Below are positions 54,904-63,586 of a DNA stretch of 64,000 bases, piece after piece. Origin of the DNA: Planctomycetaceae bacterium (GTDB lineage: Bacteria; Planctomycetota; Planctomycetia; Planctomycetales; Planctomycetaceae). A program made the translations under genes and the position numbers. Position 1 is the first letter of the stretch; the number at the start of each line of letters is the position of its first letter. Location: contig JACKHO010000003.1 in NCBI GenBank assembly GCA_020638955.1, forward strand, positions 372,001 through 436,000. Direction: 5' to 3'. The notes under the pieces are model-generated. The model did no database searches. It saw only the letters and a list, made by a program, of their open reading frames with translations, and was not told where the DNA came from.

Positions 54904-55869
54904 CTACTCGCCAAGAGCACTTGAAAGTGCTTCGCGAGATTCCTGGAGTTGCTCAGCGTTCAGTGAAATGAACTGCATTTGTTTCACAACTTCCTGAGCT
55001 TCGTCCGACAGATAATACTCGCAAAAGTCACGAATGTCTGTCCTGTTCTGAAGACTCTTTTTGGCAACGTAAATGAACAGCGGGCGAGCAAGCGGCGTGT
55101 ACTTACCCTGCTCAATCGTTTCCTGGCTCGGTAGAACGCCATCTTCCGGATTATCAGTGTTGGAAATGGCAACCGCAGAAATCTTGTCTTTATTCTCCAC
55201 CATGTACGAGTAGCCGAAGTAACCAATGGCGTACTTGTCACCGGCAATACCAGTCACGAGGACATTGTCATCGCTGTTTGGCGAGTAATCGGCGCGGAAG
55301 TTTCCGTCCTTACCGATGATTTCTTCGCGGAAGTAGTCGTAGGTACCCGACTTGTCATCGGGGCCGAAGAGCTTAATTTCGTTGTCTGGCCACTCCGGAT
55401 TCAGGTCCTTCCAGGTCTTGATGGTGCTGCCTTCGGACCAGAGAGCGGTCAACTGTGCAACGGTCAGCGACTTGCACCAGTCATTGTCTTTGTTGACGAC
55501 GACCGACAATCCGTCGATAGCGACCCGAAGTTCGACTGGCTCAATACCAGCTTCAGCACAGGCGTCGATTTCTTTCTGCTTGATAGGACGCGAGGCGTCG
55601 CTGATATCGATTTCTCCATTGGAGAACTTCTGGAAGCCACCGCTCGAACCGGAAATGTTCACAACCGGGCTACGCAGATCGGAATGGCTCTTCACAAATT
55701 GTTGTGAAATCGCCGAAGAAAGGGGTGCCACAGTGCTGGAGCCATCGATGCGAATTCCGGGCGTGGACGCTCCACCGCTCTGTTGAGCCTCTTCTTGTGT
55801 TGACACAGTGCAACCTGCGGCGAGGAGGAGGGCCGCCAGGCTGCCAAACAGAATTCGTTGACGAATCAT
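54904..55869 (-). CDS. pstS: phosphate-binding lipoprotein PstS
   Basis: A 321-residue periplasmic phosphate receptor. The N-terminus is a lipoprotein signal with lipobox LLAAGC (Cys about 20). The PBP-like domain has IDGSSTVAPLS and ISGSSGGFQKFSNGEIDISDASRPI, the phosphate-contacting loops, and later GPDDKSGTYDYFREEI. The frame reaches 55923; the ATG at 55869 is the one that gives a proper lipoprotein signal. It is the first gene of the operon. A candidate Pho box lies about 105 bp upstream. Confidence 0.94.
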   Translation of the reverse strand: MIRQRILFGSLAALLLAAGCTVSTQEEAQQSGGASTPGIRIDGSSTVAPLSSAISQQFVKSHSDLRSPVVNISGSSGGFQKFSNGEIDISDASRPIKQKEIDACAEAGIEPVELRVAIDGLSVVVNKDNDWCKSLTVAQLTALWSEGSTIKTWKDLNPEWPDNEIKLFGPDDKSGTYDYFREEIIGKDGNFRADYSPNSDDNVLVTGIAGDKYAIGYFGYSYMVENKDKISAVAISNTDNPEDGVLPSQETIEQGKYTPLARPLFIYVAKKSLQNRTDIRDFCEYYLSDEAQEVVKQMQFISLNAEQLQESREALSSALGE

Positions 55870-55974
55870 TTCTACATTTCCCAGTAAACTTGAGTGCGTG
55901 GTACAGCACCACGTGAGCATCACATCGAGGACGCGAAGGCTATCCCCGCTCCATTTCAGGGTAAACCATCGAAT

Positions 55975-55990
55975 GTTAAGATTGGGTTAA
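55975..55990 (-). promoter_or_regulatory. candidate Pho box upstream of pstS
   Basis: Two exact TTAAC elements on the minus strand (55986-55990 and 55975-55979) are spaced 11 bp apart, the helical-turn spacing of PhoB/PhoP sites. A weaker TTTAC follows at 55961-55965, slightly off phase. The position fits control by the PhoB encoded in the same operon. Confidence 0.4.
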
Positions 55991-56182
55991 ATCTCTGTCG
56001 TGAAAGGGATTACTGTCGTCGCCTCCCGTGATTTGCATGCCGAAACGGCCACAGAATCACGAGTTACGCAGCGACTGCGGGGAAAGCTTTTGACGGCACG
56101 GTTGACGCCGAGTCCCTCATCCTGAGAATCGAACCCACCCAACTCCGGGAATTCCCCTTCGAAAGTCCGCTTTGAACGCCCC

Positions 56183-58309
56183 ATGGAAGAGCCATCACTC
56201 GATATGCATGTGCAATTCCTGACGGGCGTGGGCCCCGATCGGGCGGCGCTGCTTGCGCGACTGGGGATTCACACCGTTCGTGAACTGCTGTGGACCCTGC
56301 CACGGGATTTGTTGGATTTAACAGAGGTACGCCAGCCGCGAGATCTCGTCGCCGGTGAATTACAGACCATCCGCGGAAGCGTCGTCGACATTGATGGTCG
56401 TTCACTGGGTGGACGAAAGACCCTGACGGCATGCCTGCTGGACTGCGGCACGGAGTACGTGCGTGCCGTCTGGTTTAATCAGCCCTGGATGAAGAATCGA
56501 CTGAAACTGGGTGATTGGGTTTTGTGTTCTGGTAAACCGAAACTGAGTCGCAACCGTTGGGAATTCAATGGCCCACGCTGGCAGTTGCTGTCGGAAGATG
56601 AAACCGAAGCGACCGGCGGTCTGGTGCCCCGTTACGGACTCACCGAAGGGCTCCGCATGGGGGAGATGCAACGCATTGTACGGAACGCCGTGGAGCAGTT
56701 TGCCGACTTAGTCGAAGACCCGGTGCCGCCTGATTTGCTCAAGCGAAGGGACTACCCGACGCTTTCGAATGCGCTGCGTGGAGTGCATCTTCCCGAGTCG
56801 CTGGATGAGTATCAGCAGGCGCGCGAACGGATTCTCTTCGACGACTTGCTGGAATTCCAACTCGGTCTCGCACTGCGCCGACGCGTCTGGCGTGCGAGGA
56901 AAGGTGCCCCCGTTCTCGAAGTGACAGCGAAAATTGACGCGCGTGCCCGACGCCTGTTTCCATTCGACTTTACGCCGGGACAGGATATGGCCGTTCGCGA
57001 AATCGCCGCCGATTTGAAATCGGGCTACGCCATGCACCGCCTGCTGCAGGCCGACGTCGGAGCGGGAAAAACCGTTGTCGCCATTTACAGCATGCTCGTT
57101 GCAGTAGCACACGGCTGGCAGGCCGTCATGATGGCCCCCACCGAACTGTTGGCACAGCAGCATTGGCAAACCGTGGAACAGGCATTGGCTGGCAGCCGCG
57201 TCAAACGGGCATTGTTGACTGGCAGCCTTTCTGCTGCCGAGCGAAGGAAGACCCTGGAGCAAATTAACTCGGGTGAAATTGATTTGGTGGTCGGCACGCA
57301 GGCCGTCATCCAGGATGCCGTGAAGTTCCCCAAACTGGGCGTTGCGGTCATTGATGAACAGCACAAGTTCGGCGTCGCACAACGTTCAACATTTGCCGCG
57401 AATGCAGATTCCTCACCGCCGCACGTCCTGGTGATGACCGCCACGCCCATCCCGCGAAGTCTTTGTCTGACACAGTTTGGTGACTTGGATTTGACGGTCA
57501 TCAAAGATCGTCCCCAAGGGCGACAGCCGGTGATGACAAGTCGCATTCAATCTGCGGCCGCGCAGCGAAAAGCGTGGTCGTTTCTACAGGATCAGTTACG
57601 TGAAGGGCGGCAGCTGTACGTGGTTTGTCCACTAGTCAGCGGCAAGTCCGGCGAAGATGACGAACTGCCGTTTGCAGAAGAATTCGAACCTGATGCCATG
57701 TCCGGTCCGCAAGCCGCGGAAGACGTGGTGCGCACGCTGCGAGAAACCACGCTGAAGAATTTCCGCGTGGGACTGGTGCATGGGCAAATGGATCGAAAAA
57801 TACGAGCGGAGACCATGGACGCGTTTCGGGAACGCGAACTCGATGTGCTGGTCTCAACGACCGTCATTGAAGTCGGTGTCGATGTGCCGAACGCCACGCT
57901 CATGGTCATTTTGCAGGCGGAACAATTTGGTCTCTCGCAATTGCATCAGCTGCGGGGACGCGTCGCCCGCGGACGTTTTCGCAGTTACTGCTTCTTGTTT
58001 TCCAACGCCGATTCAGCCGAAGCGAATGTGCGTCTCACCGCCATGGAACGCTCGGATGACGGCTTCGAAGTTGCCGAAACCGACTTCTCTTTACGTGGTC
58101 CGGGTAACGTGCTCGGAACACGTCAACACGGCACACTACCGCTGCGCGTGGCGGACATTGTTCGCGACAGCAAGTTGTTGATTACGGCACGCGATGAAGC
58201 ATTCTCCCTCGTGCGCAGCGGCGAGTTTGATGAACCGAAATACGCGGCACTCAAAACAACGGTCATGGAACGATTTGGAGACTCGCTCGATTTACCACGT
58301 ACCGGTTGA
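56183..58309 (+). CDS. recG: ATP-dependent DNA helicase RecG
   Basis: A 708-residue helicase that remodels stalled replication forks and branched DNA. The N-terminal wedge/OB-type domain (about 10-160) begins with a helix-hairpin-helix-like FLTGVGPDRAALLARLGI. The helicase core follows: Walker A LQADVGAGKT (about 290-300), DEQH box VIDEQHKFGVAQR, TATPIPRSL, VEVGVDVPNATLM, and the RecG signature QLRGRVARG with the C-terminal TRG-type region. Length is normal. The ATG at 56183 lacks a clear Shine-Dalgarno. It is divergent from the phosphate operon. Confidence 0.95.
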   Translation: MEEPSLDMHVQFLTGVGPDRAALLARLGIHTVRELLWTLPRDLLDLTEVRQPRDLVAGELQTIRGSVVDIDGRSLGGRKTLTACLLDCGTEYVRAVWFNQPWMKNRLKLGDWVLCSGKPKLSRNRWEFNGPRWQLLSEDETEATGGLVPRYGLTEGLRMGEMQRIVRNAVEQFADLVEDPVPPDLLKRRDYPTLSNALRGVHLPESLDEYQQARERILFDDLLEFQLGLALRRRVWRARKGAPVLEVTAKIDARARRLFPFDFTPGQDMAVREIAADLKSGYAMHRLLQADVGAGKTVVAIYSMLVAVAHGWQAVMMAPTELLAQQHWQTVEQALAGSRVKRALLTGSLSAAERRKTLEQINSGEIDLVVGTQAVIQDAVKFPKLGVAVIDEQHKFGVAQRSTFAANADSSPPHVLVMTATPIPRSLCLTQFGDLDLTVIKDRPQGRQPVMTSRIQSAAAQRKAWSFLQDQLREGRQLYVVCPLVSGKSGEDDELPFAEEFEPDAMSGPQAAEDVVRTLRETTLKNFRVGLVHGQMDRKIRAETMDAFRERELDVLVSTTVIEVGVDVPNATLMVILQAEQFGLSQLHQLRGRVARGRFRSYCFLFSNADSAEANVRLTAMERSDDGFEVAETDFSLRGPGNVLGTRQHGTLPLRVADIVRDSKLLITARDEAFSLVRSGEFDEPKYAALKTTVMERFGDSLDLPRTG

Positions 58310-58590
58310 TGCGAAGAGCTTATGTAACTCTTTCAATTCATCGGTAAAAATTGCAGAAACCGATATCCAAAGGGATTGACCCTCGGCGGACTCTGCCGAT
58401 ATCACTCCCTCTCACCCTTCGCGACTCAGTTCGCACAAATCCTTTCAAGTTTCCCTTCCCCCGCACCTCGCGGACCCCAGAACATCACGCAAGCATTCCA
58501 GTAAATTGCCTTGGCAAGTCACGCTATTCTCATGTCGTGACGTCGTTGAGCAATTTTCAGGCCGGATGATGCAACGTCTATCCGGCTGGA
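58310..58590. other. intergenic gap, no gene seen
   Basis: The gap between recG and the NtrC-like gene, both plus. It probably contains the promoter of the latter. No convincing hairpin or gene was found. Confidence 0.3.
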
Positions 58591-60006
58591 ATGTCGCGTG
58601 TGGTGTTTGGCTGTGAGGGCATTCCCCTGGAACTGAAAATGACACCACTACCTCCCGCTACGATTCGTCCCACGGGACGGGTCCTGGCCTGTGCTCGCGA
58701 CCCCAGAGCACAGGAACATTTGCTCAACGCAATTCGCAGGAATGGATACGAAGCACAAGCAGTCGCCACGCTTCAAGATCTGCAAAATGCCCTGGTCAAT
58801 GATGAGTATGCGGCGGCCGTTATCGATGAGCCTGAATCGACTCAGGCCATTGAGGCCCTGGAGGCTGCCGTTCGACTCGCCGATCGTGCGACTCAGTTCA
58901 TTATTGTCCCGGCCATTGGACAACGCATTCTCCCACCTCGCAGCGTCAGTTGCGAAATCATTGACCCTCCTTTTACCCCCGAGCGAATTGGTCGTTCGCT
59001 GTTTGCCGCCGTCGGGCGAGCACAGTTGATTGCTGAAAACATTCAACTGAAGCAGCGACTCGAAGGCCGCATGTTCGACGGCCTTATCGGAGTCAGTGAC
59101 GCCACTCGCAGGCTTCGCTCAGAAATCCAGAACGCCGCCGAGCACGACCGCCCAGTCCTGGTTGTCGGTGAGCCTGGCTGCGGTAAGAGCGAAGTAGCTC
59201 GGGCAGTGCATCTCACCCGCTCTGGCCCAGGTGCTCCGCTACTCACCATTCGCTGTGGATTGCTGACAGCCGGTGCCGTCGAACGCGAACTCTATGGTGA
59301 CGCAGAATTCGAAGGCCGCTTGATTTCAGCGACGAATGGTACGCTCGTCTTCGAAGACGTGGACCTGCTCTCGATTCCATTACAGCAGGAACTGGCGAGC
59401 ATTGTGTTTAACAATGCCTTCAAGCATGGCGACAGCTACGCCCCACTCGGTGCCCGCATTGTCGCGACCACCAGTGCGGACATTCAAAAACTGGCAAGCG
59501 AAGGCAACTTCGACCGTCGGTTGTGTGATGTCCTGACGAGGAACCGCGTCGATGTCCTTCCGCTTCGTCAACGCATGGAAGACATCAACGTGCTGACGGA
59601 ATTCTTCCTGCAGCAATGTGCGGTCCGCGAAGGCCAGCCGATTCGGCAGGTCAGCCAGGAAGCACTCGATCGCCTCCATTCTCATACATGGCCCGGCAAC
59701 GTACGTGAACTGGAAAACGTCATTTCACGCTGCTGTTCCATCGCAACGACGAACAACGTCATCACTCCTGAAGAACTCGAACCGTGGATGCAGGCATCTG
59801 AGAATGATGCGGAAGATCCCGGCCTCACGCTACGGGAAATGGAACGCAAGCTCATTGAAGCGACATTTAATCGCTTCGGTGGCAACCGCGAACTGACTGC
59901 CAAAGCACTCAAGATTGGAATTCGAACCCTGTCCGGCAAACTCAGAGAGTATGGATATCCGCCTCGTGGGGGCCCAGGTTCAAACCGCCACAAGAAAGTT
60001 GCCTGA
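58591..60006 (+). CDS. NtrC-like AAA+ regulator lacking GAFTGA
   Basis: A 471-residue regulator. The N-terminus (about 25-145) is a receiver-like fold with a possible phospho-Asp in VIDEP, but the conserved Lys region reads IDPPF rather than KPF, so phosphorylation is doubtful. The AAA+ domain (about 160-385) has Walker A GEPGCGKS. The GAFTGA loop that contacts sigma-54 is missing: ELYGDAEFEG runs straight into the Walker B region, which reads GTLVFEDVD rather than GTLFLDE. The C-terminus (about 415-455) is a Fis-type helix-turn-helix, FGGNRELTAKALKIGIRTL. DNA binding is likely; activation of sigma-54 is not. An alternative start is the ATG at 58639. It ends in a strong terminator. Confidence 0.85.
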   Translation: MSRVVFGCEGIPLELKMTPLPPATIRPTGRVLACARDPRAQEHLLNAIRRNGYEAQAVATLQDLQNALVNDEYAAAVIDEPESTQAIEALEAAVRLADRATQFIIVPAIGQRILPPRSVSCEIIDPPFTPERIGRSLFAAVGRAQLIAENIQLKQRLEGRMFDGLIGVSDATRRLRSEIQNAAEHDRPVLVVGEPGCGKSEVARAVHLTRSGPGAPLLTIRCGLLTAGAVERELYGDAEFEGRLISATNGTLVFEDVDLLSIPLQQELASIVFNNAFKHGDSYAPLGARIVATTSADIQKLASEGNFDRRLCDVLTRNRVDVLPLRQRMEDINVLTEFFLQQCAVREGQPIRQVSQEALDRLHSHTWPGNVRELENVISRCCSIATTNNVITPEELEPWMQASENDAEDPGLTLREMERKLIEATFNRFGGNRELTAKALKIGIRTLSGKLREYGYPPRGGPGSNRHKKVA

Positions 60007-60030
60007 CCTCCTCCCCCAGGCAATTGATTA

Positions 60031-60071
60031 AGCCGGCCTTCCGACTCGTCCCCGGAAGGCTGGCTTTTTTT
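60031..60071 (+). terminator. intrinsic terminator after the NtrC-like gene
   Basis: A 12-bp stem with one G-T mismatch has arms at 60031-60042 and 60054-60065 and an 11-nt loop. A run of seven T (60065-60071) follows directly on the plus strand, 24 bp past the stop. Confidence 0.92.
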
Positions 60072-60117
60072 GTTTCGACGGGAGAAACGTTCGCCCTGTT
60101 CGTTCTAAGCATTGCAA

Positions 60118-62262
60118 CTACCACCGGCGTTTGATGCGTTGCCGAATATGCGACGAGTCGGTTGGAACGTCGAGGTCATCTTCCGGTTCTTCATGAACAC
60201 GGGCCACGCGTTGGCGGAAGTGCTTTAAGGCCGCCTTTGTGAGGAAACGCGTGGGCTGCGCGTAGCTGTGTTGGTCGCTCCGGAATCGGCCATGAAAGTA
60301 GTACCGTTGCGGAATGGTCACCGTTAAATGGTCTTTCGCGCGAGTCAGCGCGACGTAAAACAGGCGGCGTTCTTCTTCAATTTGCTCCGCGTTTCCGGTT
60401 GCCAAATCACTTGGGATATTTCCATCTGCGGCATGAATGACATGCACCGTGTCCCACTCCAGGCCTTTGGCCGAGTGAATGGTGCTCAGGATGAGGTAAT
60501 CCTCGTCGAGGATGGGATCACCCGCCAGGTCTTGCGTTGACGACGGGGGATCAAGTGTCATTTCAGTCAGGAACTGGCTTCTATTCTGAAAGCGTCCGGC
60601 GATGAGTTCCAACTGCTCCAAATCTTGCTTACGGGCGCGCGGGTCATCGTAACGACGTTCCATGACGGGCGCGTAGAATCTTACGACGCGGTGGAATTGT
60701 TCCTGAACTGTTAGTCCTTGAACGTGCGGTCCCGACAGGCCAATCAACAGTGCGCAGAACAAGGGCCAGTCTGTGGACGTGGCTTTTGGCGGTGCGAACG
60801 ACTTCCAGGTATTGAGGTCGAAGGCGTTCTCGGCGAGTTGCTGGAGTAACTGACGCGCCCGGCGCTGTCCAATTCCTGGCAATAACACCAAGATGCGTGT
60901 TCCCGAAACAATGTCCCTGGGATTCTCGGCGAATTTGAGAAAGGAAACGGCATCTTTGACGTGAGCCGTTTCCACAAACTTGAGCCCACCGAACTTGTGG
61001 AACGGAACATTACGTCGGGCCAGTTCAACTTCAAGCGTCATGCTGTGATGCGACGCTCGAAACAGTACGGCCTGCTTTGTCAGCCTGATGCCATTTTCGC
61101 GGTGTGCGAGAATGTTGTCGATGACGAACTCCGTCTGCTCGTCCTCGTCTTCGCAAATGACGACCTCCGGCAAATTGCCTTCGGTACGGTCGGACCACAG
61201 TTCCTTTTCGTGGCGTTCCTTGGAAGCGGCGATGACAGCGTTCGTGGCAGCCAGAATGGGGCTGGTACTGCGGTAGTTCTGTTCCAGCTTTACGGTACAC
61301 GTGCCGGGAAACTCCTCCGGAAAGTCGAGAATGTTCCGCACGGTTGCCGCCCGGAACGAGTAAATGGACTGGGCGTCGTCTCCCACGACGGTGAGTCCTG
61401 TTCCATCGGGACAGAGGCCTTTCAGAATGGCGGCCTGAACGGAGTTGGTGTCCTGATATTCATCGACAAGCACGCAGTCGAACCGCTCGCGAACTTTCGC
61501 TCCGGCTGACTCATCTTCCATAAGTGCCTGCCAGAAGAGCAGCAGGTCGTCATAGTCCATGACGCCGTTTTGATCTTTGGTGTCGACATACGCATTGAAC
61601 AGGCGTTTCAAATCCTCTTCATGATCAGCACACCAGGGATAGGCCTCCTCCAGGACCTTTTTCAGCGTCCACTGCGTATTCACCGCGCGACTGTAAATTC
61701 CCATGCACGTCCCCTTGAGAGGGAACCGATTACGCGAGGCAATTTCCTCGTTCTGCGGTGCGGGATCACTTTCATCAGGCTTCTCTTCCTGACCGAGTTT
61801 CAAGTCCTCGCGCAGGACGTGCATGAGGTCTTCGGAATCTCCCCGGTCCATAATGGTGAAGTCGGGAGGAACACCAATCAGTTTGCCGAATCGACGCAAC
61901 AGACGAGCGGCAACGGAGTGAAACGTCCCGCCCCACACGCGGTTGAGGGCGGCTCCAGAAACCTGCGCGCCGGTTTGATTCGCACCCTCCGTCGAGTCAG
62001 ACGCGTCGTTGAATTCTTTGACGATTCCCTGAGCGCGACGCAGCAATTCCGCAGAGGCTCGGCGTGTGAATGTGAGCAGCAGCATGCGGGCGGGGTCAAC
62101 ACCACTGGCGACGAGTGCCGCGACTCGATGGGCCAGGGTCGTCGTCTTTCCGGTGCCTGCACCAGCAATGATGAGCAGCGGTGACTTGCCGTGGCAGGCC
62201 GCTGCACGCTGTGCAGGATTCAGTTTTGACAACACGCTGTTGAGCGCGTCCGTGGAAGACAT
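60118..62262 (-). CDS. UvrD/PcrA-family DNA helicase
   Basis: A 714-residue superfamily 1 helicase, probably 3'-to-5', for repair or replication restart. Motifs in order: LNPAQRAAA (Q motif), AGAGTGKTTTL (Walker A), TFTRRASAELLRR, VDEYQDTN (Walker B), VGDDAQSIYSFRAA, LEQNYRS, STIHSAKGLEW, and VALTRAKDHL. The C-terminal Tudor-like tail of PcrA is not evident. An acidic insert near residues 85-110 (NDASDSTEGANQ) looks disordered. It may be co-transcribed with the YdjY gene 47 bp upstream. Confidence 0.93.
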   Translation of the reverse strand: MSSTDALNSVLSKLNPAQRAAACHGKSPLLIIAGAGTGKTTTLAHRVAALVASGVDPARMLLLTFTRRASAELLRRAQGIVKEFNDASDSTEGANQTGAQVSGAALNRVWGGTFHSVAARLLRRFGKLIGVPPDFTIMDRGDSEDLMHVLREDLKLGQEEKPDESDPAPQNEEIASRNRFPLKGTCMGIYSRAVNTQWTLKKVLEEAYPWCADHEEDLKRLFNAYVDTKDQNGVMDYDDLLLFWQALMEDESAGAKVRERFDCVLVDEYQDTNSVQAAILKGLCPDGTGLTVVGDDAQSIYSFRAATVRNILDFPEEFPGTCTVKLEQNYRSTSPILAATNAVIAASKERHEKELWSDRTEGNLPEVVICEDEDEQTEFVIDNILAHRENGIRLTKQAVLFRASHHSMTLEVELARRNVPFHKFGGLKFVETAHVKDAVSFLKFAENPRDIVSGTRILVLLPGIGQRRARQLLQQLAENAFDLNTWKSFAPPKATSTDWPLFCALLIGLSGPHVQGLTVQEQFHRVVRFYAPVMERRYDDPRARKQDLEQLELIAGRFQNRSQFLTEMTLDPPSSTQDLAGDPILDEDYLILSTIHSAKGLEWDTVHVIHAADGNIPSDLATGNAEQIEEERRLFYVALTRAKDHLTVTIPQRYYFHGRFRSDQHSYAQPTRFLTKAALKHFRQRVARVHEEPEDDLDVPTDSSHIRQRIKRRW

Positions 62263-62309
62263 TTCACATCCCTGCTGCAGGCCACTCGCCTCGCTTGAGT
62301 TGGTACTGC

Positions 62310-63218
62310 TTACTGTTTGTCGCCTTTGGCCTCTTTCGCTTTCTTCGAAGCGGAGATTTCAATAGTCACCGGAGTTCCTTCGGGAGGAATACGCTCTTCA
62401 TAGGGTTCAAACAACCGCCCCCCGGCGTCGCTGTTGGAACTTTCGATGGCCACGTCGATGAGTGCATCACCGAAGTTGGCGACGCAAATGAGGCTGCCCG
62501 CTTCCGCCTGGTAGATTTGCTTTCCTTCTGGAGTTACCGCAAATCGGCTTCCGGCGAATACCCACTCGGTTTCTACTTCTTTGGGCTGGCTTTGATCATG
62601 TAACGACTGCAAGGCAGCCCGGTACTCTTTGTTGTCGCTGTAAGCCTGAAACGCCTGTCGCTGGTCTTTGGACATGGTGCCAAACCAGAGCAGTTCCTTG
62701 GTGTTGGGATCATACCGCAACGTTTCATCACCCTTGTCGATGACCACACCTTTTGGCACCTCAGCCAAATTCGCAGCAAAGTAGCGATACGTGACACCTC
62801 GGACCCACTCGTTCGCCGCGCGACGATGCGCCTTACCGTTGCTGTCTTCCCACGTGACGAACAAATCCAGCTTTGGTCCCTCGGGCAACTCAAACTTTTC
62901 TCCGAATCGGGCGGGATGTCCTGGTTCCAGTCCCAGTGCAAGCAATCCTGCGTGAACGGTTTGAGCCTTCCCATCAAAAGACAGGATCGACTCGTGCTCC
63001 TTTGTTTGCTTCGGACAGGCAAACATTTCCAGAATTCCGCGTCGGAGGCAAACAGTCGTCCGCACGAGGACCCGTCCACCAGCCTTGTCCAGCAGAACCG
63101 TTTTCTCAGGGTTGAGTGGTGTTGGTGGCGGACTGGCATCATCCGCAAAGGACTGCGGAATCCCGCACGCCAGTGCGATTGTCAGAACGCCGCAACATCG
63201 AATCAACATATTCAGCAT
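62310..63218 (-). CDS. YdjY-domain exported protein
   Basis: A 302-residue protein. A signal peptide (about 1-25, ending near SFADDA) starts at the ATG at 63218, which has AGGA about 8 nt upstream; the frame runs back to 63398, but that part shows no coding character. The YdjY domain (about 45-145) has the pattern CLRRGILEMFACPKQTKEHESIL, with two Cys and a His near it, then VHAGLLALGLEPGHP. The YdjY fold is seen with quinone/Fe-S proteins in some bacteria, but its role is not established. The C-terminal region (about 190-302) ends in a Lys-rich tail. Confidence 0.8.
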   Translation of the reverse strand: MLNMLIRCCGVLTIALACGIPQSFADDASPPPTPLNPEKTVLLDKAGGRVLVRTTVCLRRGILEMFACPKQTKEHESILSFDGKAQTVHAGLLALGLEPGHPARFGEKFELPEGPKLDLFVTWEDSNGKAHRRAANEWVRGVTYRYFAANLAEVPKGVVIDKGDETLRYDPNTKELLWFGTMSKDQRQAFQAYSDNKEYRAALQSLHDQSQPKEVETEWVFAGSRFAVTPEGKQIYQAEAGSLICVANFGDALIDVAIESSNSDAGGRLFEPYEERIPPEGTPVTIEISASKKAKEAKGDKQ

Positions 63219-63586
63219 GGACCATCCTTTCGGTCGACGAGACGCCGCCAGATTGTATCTCAATGACATCGCGTCTGCATCACTTGGCTCGAAGAGATTC
63301 GCGTGCGTCAGCGAATGGTACGGACAATGCTGGTTCGGTCGAGTGGGTAGTGGATAGCAAATAGTGGGTAGGGCGACAGTTTTCGCACTGACCTCCATTC
63401 CTACCCACTACCCACTACCCACTACCCACTACCAACTACCCACTATCTACTCCAATCCATTTCAGGAATAACGTCATTCCTCACTTGCTGGATTCACGTT
63501 GCAAGGAGTGGTACAGTCACAATCGATGGAGCGAACGGTGGTTGCCATTCGTTACGAGTTCGACCAAAAGCCCACGGAGGGTGACA
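63219..63586. other. divergent gap with short repeats
   Basis: The gap between the YdjY gene (minus) and citrate synthase (plus). Besides the 7-bp tandem array listed separately, inverted copies of its unit occur at about 63339-63373. No gene is seen. Confidence 0.6.
63401..63450 (+). repeat. 7-bp tandem repeat (CTACCCA)n
   Basis: About seven head-to-tail copies of CTACCCA, two of them altered (CTACCAA, CTATCTA). Inverted copies (TGGGTAG) lie 30-60 bp to the left at about 63341-63371, so the region could fold into a hairpin. It is too short and too regular for CRISPR. Confidence 0.9.

Noticed and set aside
63401..63450. CRISPR-like repeat array
   Set aside because: The units are 7 bp with no spacers, and no cas genes are seen.
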